A DNA stretch of 64,000 nucleotides from Sporosarcina jiandibaonis (GTDB taxonomy: Bacteria > Bacillota > Bacilli > Bacillales_A > Planococcaceae): assembly GCF_013184495.1 (NCBI RefSeq), contig NZ_JAAOIY010000001.1:1240001-1304000 (forward strand), read 5' to 3'. Both the position numbers and the translations under genes were made by a program. The notes under the pieces are model-generated. The model was given only the letters and a program-made list of their open reading frames with translations, searched no databases and had not been told where the DNA came from. Shown here piece by piece: positions 33,476-42,619 of the stretch (within the stretch, counting starts at the first letter, position 1; each line of letters opens with the position of its first letter).

Positions 33476-34849
33476 TTACAACAAAAGATAAGCAATTATC
33501 GTCCCGATACTCCCGAATATCAAGGAGTAGGCTAAGTTGTTTATGGTTATGCGGTATGGGCTTTGATCTGTGTTCATTGCTGTCAAGGTTACGACCAAGC
33601 CATATGTACCTACAGTTAGCGTTGCAATTGAACTTGTCACTAGGACAATCGCTAAACTCAACGGGTGATAAACTTCTAACAATAACGCGATGAGGCTGCC
33701 TAGGATTCCGAACGTCCCGATTGGATGAACGCCGAACATGCTCATACCGATGAAAAGCAACTGAATGACGAAAAAGACCAATAACGGATATTCCGAAACA
33801 TATAAAATCGGCTTTTGAATGACTTCTAAAAACGAAGCGTTACTTATACTATACGAAAAGAATGATAGTGAAATAAATAAGATGACGAAGTTTTGCATCG
33901 TATTCGTCTTCAACTTCCAAGTATTCCACCCGATCGCCCAGAAACTGCGCGACCTTTTCATAATGATAGACCACACATAAGTAAACGGGAAAATCAGGAG
34001 TGTCACCGTCAAGATGAAATCGATATCAAACAACGTTCCCAACCCAATGACGAGCGCCAAAAACAATACTAACGCGCTTGCCAGATGGATCACTTTACCT
34101 GCTAATCCTTCAACACTTACTTTTTCCTGTTCTCCATCACCCGGGGCCTCATACGCATGCTTTCTATAGTAGAAACGCCCCCAAAGCGAATCGAGTCCGA
34201 ACGTCAGGACTGCAATCAATATTAACCAAGGTAAAATCGATACATAAGAGACACCCGTCAAGAAAATCGACACCGCCAATAAAATTTCAAGCGGGCTCCA
34301 CAGCAAAGCTAATGAAAATCCTCTGAGTGTGGACGAACTGATAAACGTGTTCCTCAGTCTTTTATTCACGTGAGCCAAGTTCGTTTTCAACACATCCTGT
34401 GAAATTGTAGCCGCTGACAAGTTTAAAAATGCCGCCAATGTCAGTGTCGTCGCAGAACTGCGTATGTACAATTTACCTAAGTCAGACACATTCACTTTCA
34501 TAAGCGTATTCAAACTGCGATCGAATCGACCACTTCTCACAACACTATTCATCCAAGGAAGCATCGCTAACAAGGTAAGAAGCGCCATATTGGAGGTTAA
34601 AATTCCGGGAATGGCTAAAACCGACTGGCCTGTTGAAGCGTATAGCAATCCCCCGATGACGAGAAATGAAGCACTTAAAATGACGAATAATTTTGAAGCG
34701 CCAAGAAATGAAATGACCAACATAAAAATTGCAAACAAACCAATTATATAATTCAACATCTCGCTGCCTATAAAAATATTGGCGACGTTAACAGCAAATA
34801 CAGACGCATAAAGAATATATAAATATTGAAAAACCGGATGCTGCTTCAT
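33476..34849 (-). CDS. Multi-pass membrane protein of unknown function, larC-linked
   Basis: 457 residues, about 11-12 hydrophobic segments, with a charged cytoplasmic loop at about 235-260 ('YYRKHAYEAPGDGEQEK'). Transporter-like in overall build, with conserved-looking 'SSSTLRGFSLALLWSPLE' (about 170-187). I chose the ATG at 34849 (GGAGG 5 bases upstream); the frame also has an ATG directly after the larC stop. Overlap of its ribosome site with the larC stop suggests translational coupling. Substrate unknown; nickel, lactate or an organic acid are guesses from larC. Confidence 0.7.
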   Translation of the reverse strand: MKQHPVFQYLYILYASVFAVNVANIFIGSEMLNYIIGLFAIFMLVISFLGASKLFVILSASFLVIGGLLYASTGQSVLAIPGILTSNMALLTLLAMLPWMNSVVRSGRFDRSLNTLMKVNVSDLGKLYIRSSATTLTLAAFLNLSAATISQDVLKTNLAHVNKRLRNTFISSSTLRGFSLALLWSPLEILLAVSIFLTGVSYVSILPWLILIAVLTFGLDSLWGRFYYRKHAYEAPGDGEQEKVSVEGLAGKVIHLASALVLFLALVIGLGTLFDIDFILTVTLLIFPFTYVWSIIMKRSRSFWAIGWNTWKLKTNTMQNFVILFISLSFFSYSISNASFLEVIQKPILYVSEYPLLVFFVIQLLFIGMSMFGVHPIGTFGILGSLIALLLEVYHPLSLAIVLVTSSIATLTVGTYGLVVTLTAMNTDQSPYRITINNLAYSLIFGSIGTIIAYLLL

Positions 34850-34861
34850 GGTTACCTCCAT

Positions 34862-35623
34862 TTAATTTCCAATAATCACACGTAATACGTTTGGATGAGT
34901 TGGGAATGTCTTCGTTCCGGCACCGTACCCGATCGATTTTACTCTCATCGCTGGCAGCGTGCCAAAAGTTTCGGAAAGAACAGCTACAATCGCAGCCCCT
35001 GTCGGTGTTGCGAGTTCCCCTTTCACATCGCTCGCAGCAATCGGAATGCCGCGCAGGATTTCCAAAGTTGCAGGCGCCGGCACCGGATAGATTCCATGAT
35101 CAATGTGAATCTTCCCTGAACCGACTGGAATTGGCGACGATTGAATCTTATCAATCTCCAACTGTTCAAGTAAAATTGCAGTACCGACGATATCGATAAT
35201 CGAATCGACAGCGCCAACTTCATGAAAATGAACATCGTCCAGTGCAACACCGTGTATCATTCCTTCTGCAATCCCGATTTTTTCAAAAATAGATAAGGAC
35301 ATTGCTTCAACACGCTCAGAAAAACCAGCTGATTTAATGAGTTGGACAATATGTTTGTATGAACGGTGGCTATGACCGTGATGGTCGTCATGACTATGTT
35401 CGTGCTCGTGGTGATGCGCTTCAGTTTCCAATAAAACATCAAACTTCGTACTTGAAATGCCATTTTTCACGACTCTCGTGAATGTTAGTTCATACTCGTC
35501 TACCATCTTAAGCTTTTTTAATTCATTAACTAAATGGGTAGGATCTCCGCCTGCATCGATCAAAGCACCGATGACCATGTCTCCGCTAATTCCTGAAAAA
35601 CAATCAAAATATAAAATATTCAT
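34862..35623 (-). CDS. larC: LarC-like nickel-insertion protein, N-terminal domain only
   Basis: 253 residues. 'MNILYFDCFSGISGDM' at the start, a His-rich stretch at about 70-86, 'HFHEVGAVDSIIDIVG' (about 131-146) and 'ELATPTGAAIV' identify LarC (nickel-pincer cofactor biosynthesis). Full LarC is about 400 residues; the frame ends after 'VLRVIIGN' where the second (LarC2) domain, which carries the CTP-dependent part, should begin. In Lactobacillus plantarum the two halves are joined by programmed frameshifting, but here the next gene, a membrane protein, starts at once and no LarC2 frame is visible. No larA, larB or larE is in the window. Confidence 0.85.
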   Translation of the reverse strand: MNILYFDCFSGISGDMVIGALIDAGGDPTHLVNELKKLKMVDEYELTFTRVVKNGISSTKFDVLLETEAHHHEHEHSHDDHHGHSHRSYKHIVQLIKSAGFSERVEAMSLSIFEKIGIAEGMIHGVALDDVHFHEVGAVDSIIDIVGTAILLEQLEIDKIQSSPIPVGSGKIHIDHGIYPVPAPATLEILRGIPIAASDVKGELATPTGAAIVAVLSETFGTLPAMRVKSIGYGAGTKTFPTHPNVLRVIIGN

Positions 35624-35782
35624 TTTTACAATTCCTTCCTATGCTATAATCAAATCAGAGAACATTTGTGAAAGCCTTTTCATTAAGCTCCATATACGCT
35701 ATATTTGAACATAACACACTTACTTTGGCGACTAAACAAATAAGGTTGATGACTATAAAAATTCTTTAGGGGGCGAAAATCT

Positions 35783-36946
35783 TTGATTACTGGTGATGGC
35801 GCATATATCAAAAAAATAAATCGAAGTATAATTTTAAGTAAAATAATTGAACATGAAATGATTTCGAGAGCGGAACTGTCTAAAATCACCGGGTTGAATA
35901 AAGCGACGATTTCCGTTCAGGTTGCTGATTTATTAAACGAAGAATTGATCAATGAAACAAAGCTAGAACATAATGTCGTTGGCAGACGGCCGATCATGCT
36001 TTCAATCAACAAAAGTGTCGGTTATGTACTAGGGATCGATCTCGATTATAAACAAATCCAATATACGGTCGCCGATTTAAGCGGCAAGCCGGTTCACTTC
36101 GAATCCATCGAATTTGAAACTGTTGATTATGAGGAAATTGTTCGTTTACTTATTGAACAGATTAAAAAGTATAAAAGCAAGTTTTCAAAAAGCAAATATG
36201 GATTGGTTAGCGCCATGATTGGCGTTCATGGAACCGTTAACAAAGACGAAAGCATCTTTTTCATCCCTACATACCAGTGGCAGGATAAAAACTTAAAGGA
36301 TGATTTAACGCAAGAACTTGACCTGAACATCACCATTCAAAACAACGCAAACTTATCCGCTTATGCAGAACGGGTTTATAAGCATCATGAAAGTAATAAT
36401 TTGCTTTGTATCATGCTTTCTTCGGGAATTGGCGTCGGCATCATGATTGACGGCAAGCTCCACAAAGGATACCACGGTTATGCCGGCGAAATGGGCCATA
36501 TGATTATTGCTCAAGACGGAGAAGTTTGTCGCTGCGGCAACCGCGGTTGCTGGGAACAATATTCGTCTGAAACAAGTCTGTTTGCCCGACTTTCTAAGCA
36601 ACTTGATGTGCCAAAACTGACTTATAACGACGTTCGTAATTTAATCGCCGAAAATGATCCAACTACGATTAAGTTGATAGAACAATTTATCGTGGATCTA
36701 TCTGTTGGCCTAAATAATATTATTAATATGTATAACCCGGAAACCCTAGTTTTAACGAGTGAAATCTTGAAAATGTACCCAAATTCAATCGAAAAAATTA
36801 AAAGCAGTTTTAAATCCACAGTTAGCAAATATGGCAGTCTTGAAATTTCAGACCTTGGCAATAAATCCTGTTCAATCGGTGCCTGTGCATTGGCGATACA
36901 ACGTTTTCTGGAAGTTCCGGAACTCATTTTATCGCTTGATGAATAA
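35783..36946 (+). CDS. ROK-family repressor (NagC/XylR type)
   Basis: 387 residues. N-terminal winged helix-turn-helix ('MISRAELSKITGLNKATIS', about 25-43) and a ROK sugar-kinase-like domain with the zinc motif 'CRCGNRGCWEQY' (about 253-264). The start is TTG with GGGGG upstream. Divergent from larC and convergent with gnd. The catalytic Asp of true ROK kinases is not evident ('GIMIDGKLHKGYHG' follows), consistent with a regulator. Target not evident; uxaC/gnd or the larC unit are candidates. Confidence 0.88.
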   Translation: MITGDGAYIKKINRSIILSKIIEHEMISRAELSKITGLNKATISVQVADLLNEELINETKLEHNVVGRRPIMLSINKSVGYVLGIDLDYKQIQYTVADLSGKPVHFESIEFETVDYEEIVRLLIEQIKKYKSKFSKSKYGLVSAMIGVHGTVNKDESIFFIPTYQWQDKNLKDDLTQELDLNITIQNNANLSAYAERVYKHHESNNLLCIMLSSGIGVGIMIDGKLHKGYHGYAGEMGHMIIAQDGEVCRCGNRGCWEQYSSETSLFARLSKQLDVPKLTYNDVRNLIAENDPTTIKLIEQFIVDLSVGLNNIINMYNPETLVLTSEILKMYPNSIEKIKSSFKSTVSKYGSLEISDLGNKSCSIGACALAIQRFLEVPELILSLDE

Positions 36947-36952
36947 AAAACT

Positions 36953-36975
36953 AGAATCCTCGACTTGAGGATTCT
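36953..36975 (+). terminator. Terminator of the ROK gene
   Basis: Arms AGAATCCTC / GAGGATTCT followed by TATTTTTAT. Confidence 0.8.
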
Positions 36976-37002
36976 TATTTTTATCCCAACAATGAAAACA
37001 AA

Positions 37003-37026
37003 CGCCCAGTTCAAATTGAATGGGCG
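37003..37026 (-). terminator. Terminator of gnd
   Basis: Arms CGCCCA-TTCAA / TTGAA-TGGGCG with a TTTGTTTTC tail on the minus strand. Confidence 0.7.
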
Positions 37027-37043
37027 CTTGTTTGTCATTTAAA

Positions 37044-38453
37044 TTAGAACCAATTTGTATGGAATGAACCTTCTTTGTCTTTACGCTCATACGTATGCGC
37101 TCCGAAATAATCGCGTTGTGCCTGGATCAAGTTCGCAGACAAGTTTTCTGAACGGTAGCTATCATAGTAAGAAATCGCGCTTGCAAATGCCGGTACCGGG
37201 ATACCGTGTTTTACCGCAACCGATACGACTTCGCGTAGCGCTGATTGGTATTCGCCGACAATATTATTAAAGTATTCATCCAATAATAAGTTTTCCAATT
37301 CTGGATTACGATCGTATGCATCTTTAATATTTTGTAAAAATTGTGCACGGATAATACAGCCGCCGCGCCAAATCATTGCGATATCGCCGTAGCGAAGATT
37401 CCAGTTGCTTTCTTCTGATTGTGCACGCATTTGTGCAAAACCTTGCGCATAAGAACAGATTTTACTCATGAACAAAGCTTTTCGAACAGCTTCAACAAGC
37501 TCCTCTTTATCTCCAGTGAAGTCGATTGCTTCAGGCGCTTTTAGTACTTTGCTCGCCTTCACGCGCTCGTCTTTCATGGAGGAAATACAACGTGCAAATA
37601 CAGCTTCTGTTATAACTGGTAGCGGAACGCCTAAATCCAATGCATTTTTGCTTGTCCACATACCCGTACCTTTTTGCCCTGCTTTATCCAAAATGACATC
37701 AATGAGTGGCTGATTTGTTTCTTCGTCGATTTTCGTGAAAATCTCCGCTGTAATTTCAATTAAGTAACTATCTAATTCGCCTTTATTCCATTCTGTGAAT
37801 GTTTCATGCAATTCTTGCGCGTCCATCCCGAGAACATGCTTCAAGATGAAATACGCTTCTCCGATTAATTGCATATCGCCGTACTCGATTCCGTTATGCA
37901 CCATTTTCACATAATGGCCAGCGCCGTCCGGTCCGATATAAGAACTGCAAGATTCTCCGTCGACTCTTGCTGCAATCGCATCAAAGATCGGTTCGACAAG
38001 ATCGTAAGCTTCTCTTTGTCCACCAGGCATGATTGAAGGACCCGTAAGCGCGCCCTCTTCTCCACCGGAAACGCCTGTGCCGATGAAGTGAATACCCGTT
38101 TTTTCCAACTCTTTATTGCGACGAATTGTATCTTCATACAATGTGTTTCCGCCGTCAATTAAAATATCGCCTTTTTCAAGGAATGGTTGCAAAGATGCAA
38201 TAGTCGCATCTGTCGGTTTTCCTGATTGAACCATAAGCATGATTTTGCGCGGAACTTCTAATGAGTTGACAAACTCTTCAATTGTTGTCGCACCGAAAAA
38301 ATTCTTGCCTTTTGCTTCGTTTTCTAGAAATTCTTCTGTTCTAGACGTTGTACGATTAAATACAGAAACGGTATAACCTCTGCTTTCGATATTGAGAGCT
38401 AAGTTTTTACCCATTACTGCCAAACCGATAACGCCAATTTGTTGTTTAGACAT
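37044..38453 (-). CDS. gnd: 6-phosphogluconate dehydrogenase, decarboxylating
   Basis: 469 residues, usual length. NADP-binding 'GLAVMGKN' (10-17), substrate motifs '[11 protein letters not shown]' (about 126-136) and '[13 protein letters not shown]' (about 183-195), and the C-terminal '[10 protein letters not shown]'-type tail ('[10 protein letters not shown]'). It converts 6-phosphogluconate to ribulose-5-phosphate, CO2 and NADPH. Lies 46 bases behind uxaC on the same strand, so it is probably cotranscribed and links uronate or gluconate breakdown with the pentose phosphate pathway. Confidence 0.96.
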   Translation of the reverse strand: MSKQQIGVIGLAVMGKNLALNIESRGYTVSVFNRTTSRTEEFLENEAKGKNFFGATTIEEFVNSLEVPRKIMLMVQSGKPTDATIASLQPFLEKGDILIDGGNTLYEDTIRRNKELEKTGIHFIGTGVSGGEEGALTGPSIMPGGQREAYDLVEPIFDAIAARVDGESCSSYIGPDGAGHYVKMVHNGIEYGDMQLIGEAYFILKHVLGMDAQELHETFTEWNKGELDSYLIEITAEIFTKIDEETNQPLIDVILDKAGQKGTGMWTSKNALDLGVPLPVITEAVFARCISSMKDERVKASKVLKAPEAIDFTGDKEELVEAVRKALFMSKICSYAQGFAQMRAQSEESNWNLRYGDIAMIWRGGCIIRAQFLQNIKDAYDRNPELENLLLDEYFNNIVGEYQSALREVVSVAVKHGIPVPAFASAISYYDSYRSENLSANLIQAQRDYFGAHTYERKDKEGSFHTNWF

Positions 38454-38498
38454 TTGATTTTCTTCCTTCCTTAACGAACTTAATTTGTATGGAGAAAC

Positions 38499-39896
38499 TT
38501 ATAATCCGAAATAACGCTTCGAATTTTCATAACAAATATCCGTTACATACTGCTCAAGTAGTGCCATATCTTTTGGTACTTTATGTTCTTCAACCCATGT
38601 TCCGAATAGATTACAAAGTATTCTTCTGAAATATTCATGTCTCGGGAATGAAAGGAAACTTCTTGAGTCAGTTAACATACCAACGAAATTACTAATTAGG
38701 CCGATATTCGCAAGCATTTTCATCTGTTCTTCCATACCGTCAATTGTATCATTAAACCACCAAGCTGTGCCAAATTGAACTTTTCCAGCAATTTCAGAAC
38801 TTTGATAATTTCCGGCCATTGACGCAAGCACGTTATTATCATTTGCGTTTAAGCTATAAAGAATTGTTTTTGGCAGCTTATCTTTACTTTCAAGGGCATC
38901 TAAGAAGTTCGACACTTTATTGGCAATTAAGACATCACCGATTGAATCGAATCCAGTATCCGGGCCTAGAATCTTGAACATTCTCGAGTTGTTATTTCTA
39001 AGCGCACTTAGATGTAGTTGCATTGCCCAACCTTTTTCGGCATACAATTCACCCAATGTCAGCAAAGTAAACGTCTTATACTGTTCGATTTCTTTCGAAT
39101 TTAAAGCTTCTCCATTTAAACGCTTTTGGAATATAGCTGCAGCTTCTGCTTTCGTCGCTTCTTCAAAAAACATGACGTCAATTCCGTGGTCAGAAGCACG
39201 GCAACCATGTTCATCAAAATAATCGACACGACTTGCTAACGCATCTAGTAATTGGTCGTATGTTTCAATCGAAGAATTTGTTACTTGACCAAGTTTCTCG
39301 AGCCAGCCAATAAATTCTTCACGCTCAAGATTTAGTCCTTTATCTGGCCGGAATGAAGGCGATACTGTAATTTCAAAGCCTTCATCATGTAAAGCCTTGT
39401 GACTCGCCAAATCATCTGTCGGGTCATCCGTGGTTCCTAAAAATTCTACTTTATCTTTTTTAAGCAATGATCTGATGGACATATCTTTTGTCGCTAATTT
39501 TTTATTCGCTTCTTCCCAAATTGCAGGAGCCGTCTTTTCATTGAGAAGTTCATCAATACCGAAATAATGTTTCAGTTCTAAATGCGTCCAGTGATACAAT
39601 GGATTGCCGAATGTTTTCGGAACTGTTTTGGACCACTCTAAAAACTTTTCATAATCACTTTTATCACCTGTAATGAAGGACTCATCGACACCGTTCGCGC
39701 GCATCGCTCTCCATTTATAGTGGTCCCCGCCTAACCAGATTTCGGATAGATTCGTGAAGTTTTTATCCTCCAGAATTTCCTTTTGATTTAAATGGTTGTG
39801 ATAATCGATAATTGGTAAATCTTTGGCCGTACCATGAAACAACTCTTTCGCAGTATCATTGTACAACAGAAAATCATCAGTGATAAAAGTTTTCAT
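38499..39896 (-). CDS. uxaC: Uronate (glucuronate/galacturonate) isomerase
   Basis: 465 residues, the usual length. 'MKTFITDDFLLYNDTAKELF' start, 'PIIDYHNHLNQKEI' (metal-binding His-x-His) and 'DSRSFLSFPRHEYFRRILC' are UxaC signatures. It isomerises D-galacturonate to tagaturonate and D-glucuronate to fructuronate. The ATG at 39896 has GAAGGG 9 bases upstream (a TTG three codons earlier is weaker). The usual partners uxaA, uxaB, uxuA and uxuB are not in this window. Confidence 0.95.
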   Translation of the reverse strand: MKTFITDDFLLYNDTAKELFHGTAKDLPIIDYHNHLNQKEILEDKNFTNLSEIWLGGDHYKWRAMRANGVDESFITGDKSDYEKFLEWSKTVPKTFGNPLYHWTHLELKHYFGIDELLNEKTAPAIWEEANKKLATKDMSIRSLLKKDKVEFLGTTDDPTDDLASHKALHDEGFEITVSPSFRPDKGLNLEREEFIGWLEKLGQVTNSSIETYDQLLDALASRVDYFDEHGCRASDHGIDVMFFEEATKAEAAAIFQKRLNGEALNSKEIEQYKTFTLLTLGELYAEKGWAMQLHLSALRNNNSRMFKILGPDTGFDSIGDVLIANKVSNFLDALESKDKLPKTILYSLNANDNNVLASMAGNYQSSEIAGKVQFGTAWWFNDTIDGMEEQMKMLANIGLISNFVGMLTDSRSFLSFPRHEYFRRILCNLFGTWVEEHKVPKDMALLEQYVTDICYENSKRYFGL

Positions 39897-39937
39897 AATT
39901 ACCAACCCTTCAATTTTTATTTATGTAAAATTATAGA

Positions 39938-39951
39938 TAACAACGTTGTTA
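39938..39951. promoter_or_regulatory. Candidate LacI-family operator in the uxaC promoter
   Basis: Perfect 14-bp palindrome TAACAACGTTGTTA with the central CG typical of LacI-family operators, directly upstream of a -10-like TATAAT (39935-39930, minus strand). Confidence 0.5.
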
Positions 39952-39965
39952 GAGTTATTTATTTA

Positions 39966-39984
39966 GTTTGTTTGTCAAACAAAC
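39966..39984. promoter_or_regulatory. Second palindromic operator upstream of uxaC
   Basis: GTTTGTTTG-T-CAAACAAAC, perfect 9-bp arms about one central base, 15 bases from the LacI-like palindrome. It may be a ROK- or GntR-type operator; the divergent regulator is not identified. Confidence 0.45.
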
Positions 39985-40012
39985 AGATTAACTCTCTATT
40001 GTCTATCTTAAA

Positions 40013-40026
40013 TGTAAACGCTTTAC
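40013..40026. promoter_or_regulatory. Weak cre-like site upstream of uxaC
   Basis: TGTAAACGCTTTAC has two mismatches to the cre consensus. Position upstream of the two palindromes. Confidence 0.35.
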
Positions 40027-40106
40027 TTTTCAAGTCCATTTAAAGAGAGAGTTTAGAATCGCATGATATTTCATTGGATTTGGATAGGATTTATTTGAGG
40101 TAATTA

Positions 40107-40181
40107 TTTGCATGCATTCAAAAGGGCTTTCCTTGCACTCCGAGTGGGTTTGCTTCCAGTTGAAGGTGTTTTGCTTGCAAG
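40107..40181. repeat. 21-bp periodic array R4, TGCTTGCA family (4 units)
   Basis: Units start at 40109 (TGCATGCA), 40130 (TCCTTGCA), 40151 (TGCTTCCA) and 40172 (TGCTTGCA), exactly every 21 bases; the first three are degenerate. It ends CAAGTCCGGA, like the end of R1 (CAAGTCGGAA). Lies between uxaC and the EamA transporter gene. Confidence 0.8.
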
Positions 40182-40217
40182 TCCGGACTATTCACCCATA
40201 TGAAAGACATATAAAAA

Positions 40218-40245
40218 CCAAGTACTTCATTATACAAGTACTCGG
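40218..40245 (-). terminator. Terminator of the EamA transporter gene (AGTACTT stem)
   Basis: Arms CGAGTACTTG / GAAGTACTTGG (imperfect) followed by TTTTTAT on the minus strand. Confidence 0.6.
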
Positions 40246-40343
40246 TATTATATAATTCGTTGATTTCACTCTGCTGATAGAGTTATTTAGTGCCGCTGGA
40301 AAGGCCGAAACTTTAAAAAGCCTATTATAATTAAAACGATTAC

Positions 40344-41273
40344 TTAATTATCAGCAGCCTGCTTAGGTTTATAATTAATCGCAATAAATCCAGCAGCGAC
40401 AAGCACTAATGCCGCGATGACGAGTAGCGTTAGATTTTCTCCCGGAATAAACAGCGCTGACAAAATAGCGCCTGAAACGGGTGTTGCAAATTTGTAAATG
40501 CTGATCTCTCCGGCTTTATTATATTTCAAAATGGAATACCACAATGCAAATGCAACCGCAGAAAGAAGAGCGGAATAGATGAATAATCCCCAGCCCAATG
40601 GCGTAAATGTCATTGCATTTTCCCTTAGCTGCGGCAATCCAACGACTAGCATGAGCACTGAACCGATCGTTAATTGCCAACCTGTCAAAGCAAAAGGATG
40701 AATACCGACTGCCATTTCCTTCGCCATAATCGTTCCGACTGCTCCAGTTAATGCCGCCAAGATCATATAACCTTCACCCGTCATTTGAAAACTCACTTGA
40801 AATCCTGCGCCCCAATTGGCGACGATAATGCCTGCGAATCCGGCGACTAAACCAATTGTCTTTTGCCAATTCATCCGATCATTTACATAGAAGTAATGCG
40901 CCAACATCACCGTGAAAAATGTGCCGCTTGAGGCAAGAATCGCGCCTTTCATACCCGTAGTTTTAGCAAGGCCATTATAAAAGAAAAAGTATTGCAATGC
41001 GGTTTGCGTCAAACCGAAGACAATCAATATAGGAATTTGTTTTCGTGAAACAAATAACGCTTTTCGGTTAATGAAAAATAAGCCGACTAACAAGATCAAT
41101 CCAGCCAATAAAAATCGCATGCCCGCAAACACTACTTTGGCTATCGTGTCTTCCGGAACCATTTGCAATTCCTCATAACTTACCTTCAATACGGGGAATG
41201 CACTCCCCCATAAAATCGAACAAAAAATGGCGATTGTAATGACTGACCATTTCTTCGTTAAATACTTCTTCAT
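40344..41273 (-). CDS. EamA/DMT-superfamily transporter
   Basis: 309 residues with ten hydrophobic segments in two EamA repeats (about 10-150 and 160-300). 'ILWGSAFPVLKVSYEEL' at the start and 'AKTTGMKGAILASSGTFFTV' are typical of drug/metabolite exporters. Substrate unknown. The ATG at 41273 has AGGAG 9 bases upstream; the ATG at 41282 touches that site. It stands alone with its own terminator and is divergent from the gal operon; a link to sugar use is not shown. Confidence 0.85.
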   Translation of the reverse strand: MKKYLTKKWSVITIAIFCSILWGSAFPVLKVSYEELQMVPEDTIAKVVFAGMRFLLAGLILLVGLFFINRKALFVSRKQIPILIVFGLTQTALQYFFFYNGLAKTTGMKGAILASSGTFFTVMLAHYFYVNDRMNWQKTIGLVAGFAGIIVANWGAGFQVSFQMTGEGYMILAALTGAVGTIMAKEMAVGIHPFALTGWQLTIGSVLMLVVGLPQLRENAMTFTPLGWGLFIYSALLSAVAFALWYSILKYNKAGEISIYKFATPVSGAILSALFIPGENLTLLVIAALVLVAAGFIAINYKPKQAADN

Positions 41274-41359
41274 GCTAAACATCTCCTGAGTTGTTGAACA
41301 AAATCACAAACTTAATACTATCATCATTCCCGTTATCTGAGCAAAAAGAGCGTTTCTTG

Positions 41360-41388
41360 TTGAACTTTTCAAAAACTTCACGTACACT
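41360..41388 (+). promoter_or_regulatory. Sigma-A promoter of the gal operon
   Basis: TTGAAC (41360-41365), a 17-base spacer, and TACACT (41383-41388). Confidence 0.6.
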
Positions 41389-41389
41389 T

Positions 41390-41416
41390 AACTTAATTAA
41401 ATTAATTTATTAAGTT
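41390..41416. promoter_or_regulatory. Candidate ROK operator of the gal operon
   Basis: A 27-bp near-palindrome with outer arms AACTTAAT / ATTAAGTT and an AT-rich centre, directly after the -10 box, where binding would block transcription. Long AT-rich palindromes are usual for ROK repressors, and a ROK gene ends this operon. Confidence 0.5.
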
Positions 41417-41434
41417 CTATAGGAGGCATTACAA

Positions 41435-42619
41435 TTGAAAAATCCCGACTTGCTTTATAAATTTCAAATCATTTTTGACACACCAACTACACCACGAACA
41501 TTTTTTGCACCTGGAAGGATTAATCTGATTGGTGAACATACGGACTATAATGGCGGGCATGTCTTCCCTGCTTCCATTTCATTCGGCACCTATGCCCTTG
41601 CCCAAGATCGTGATGATCAAAAGTTGCGCTTTTACTCTTTAAACTTCCCTGACATCGGGATTATTGAATGTGATTTACGCAACCTCGATTATAACGATAC
41701 ACATAATTGGGCGAACTTCCCCAAAGGGATGATTAAGTTTATTCGGGAAAGCGGCTTTAACATAACTGCTGGAATGGATATTTTGTTCTATGGAAACATT
41801 CCAAACGGTGCCGGACTCTCTTCTTCGTCTTCAATTGAAATGGTTACTGGCGTTGTACTTGAAGGCTTATTCGACTTGGAAATCGACCGCATGAAGATGA
41901 TTCAACTCGGTCAAAAAGTCGAAAACGATTATATTGGTGTCAATAGCGGGATTATGGACCAATTCGCGATCGGGAAAGGTAAAAAAGATCATGCCATCCT
42001 ATTAAATAGCCAAACGCTCGAATATCAATACGCGCCAATCACACTCGAAAATCATGTAATCATCATTATTAATACCAATAAACAACGGACACTGGCAGGC
42101 TCAAAATACAATGAACGCCGCGCCCAATGTGAACAAGCATTAGCAGATTTGCAAACTGAGCTTCCAATTAAAAGTCTAGGCGATCTAACCAAAGAACAAT
42201 TCGAACAGCACAAACACTTGATCAAAAATGACATCAACCAAAAACGTGCAAAACATGCAGTTTATGAAAATCAGCGAACGATCGAAGCCGCTAAAAAATT
42301 AGAACTTGGCGACCTTGATGCTTTTGGCAAATTAATGAACGAATCTCATATGTCGCTTCAAGTTGACTATGAAGTTACGGGACTTGAACTAGATACCATC
42401 GTTAGTGCTGCTTGGGAGCAACCAGGTGTCATCGGCGCACGCATGACTGGCGCAGGTTTTGGCGGTTGTGCCATCGCAATCGTCGAAAAAGACCAAATCG
42501 ACAAGTTTAAAAACAATCTAGATAATATCTACAATGAGAAAATCGGTTACGCACCATCTTTTTACATCGCAACAATTGGTAACGGAGCAAGAGAAATTTC
42601 AGAGGAGTGTGCGAAATGA
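41435..42619 (+). CDS. galK: Galactokinase
   Basis: 394 residues. GHMP kinase motifs: '[16 protein letters not shown]' (26-41, galactokinase signature), 'GAGLSSSSS' (125-133, ATP loop) and '[12 protein letters not shown]' near 340. It phosphorylates galactose with ATP. First gene of galK-galE-galT-galM-ROK. The start is TTG with AGGAGG 8 bases upstream. Its stop overlaps the galE start (ATGA). Confidence 0.96.
   Translation: MKNPDLLYKFQIIFDTPTTPRTFFAPGRINLIGEHTDYNGGHVFPASISFGTYALAQDRDDQKLRFYSLNFPDIGIIECDLRNLDYNDTHNWANFPKGMIKFIRESGFNITAGMDILFYGNIPNGAGLSSSSSIEMVTGVVLEGLFDLEIDRMKMIQLGQKVENDYIGVNSGIMDQFAIGKGKKDHAILLNSQTLEYQYAPITLENHVIIIINTNKQRTLAGSKYNERRAQCEQALADLQTELPIKSLGDLTKEQFEQHKHLIKNDINQKRAKHAVYENQRTIEAAKKLELGDLDAFGKLMNESHMSLQVDYEVTGLELDTIVSAAWEQPGVIGARMTGAGFGGCAIAIVEKDQIDKFKNNLDNIYNEKIGYAPSFYIATIGNGAREISEECAK

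Noticed and set aside
33476..34849. LarC2 domain hidden by a frameshift downstream of larC
   Set aside because: The sequence right after the larC stop encodes a strongly hydrophobic membrane protein with its own ribosome site; no LarC2-like frame is seen.
17609..40181. The periodic arrays as CRISPR arrays
   Set aside because: Cores of 8-10 bases and a period of 21 are far below CRISPR dimensions, and there are no cas genes in the window.
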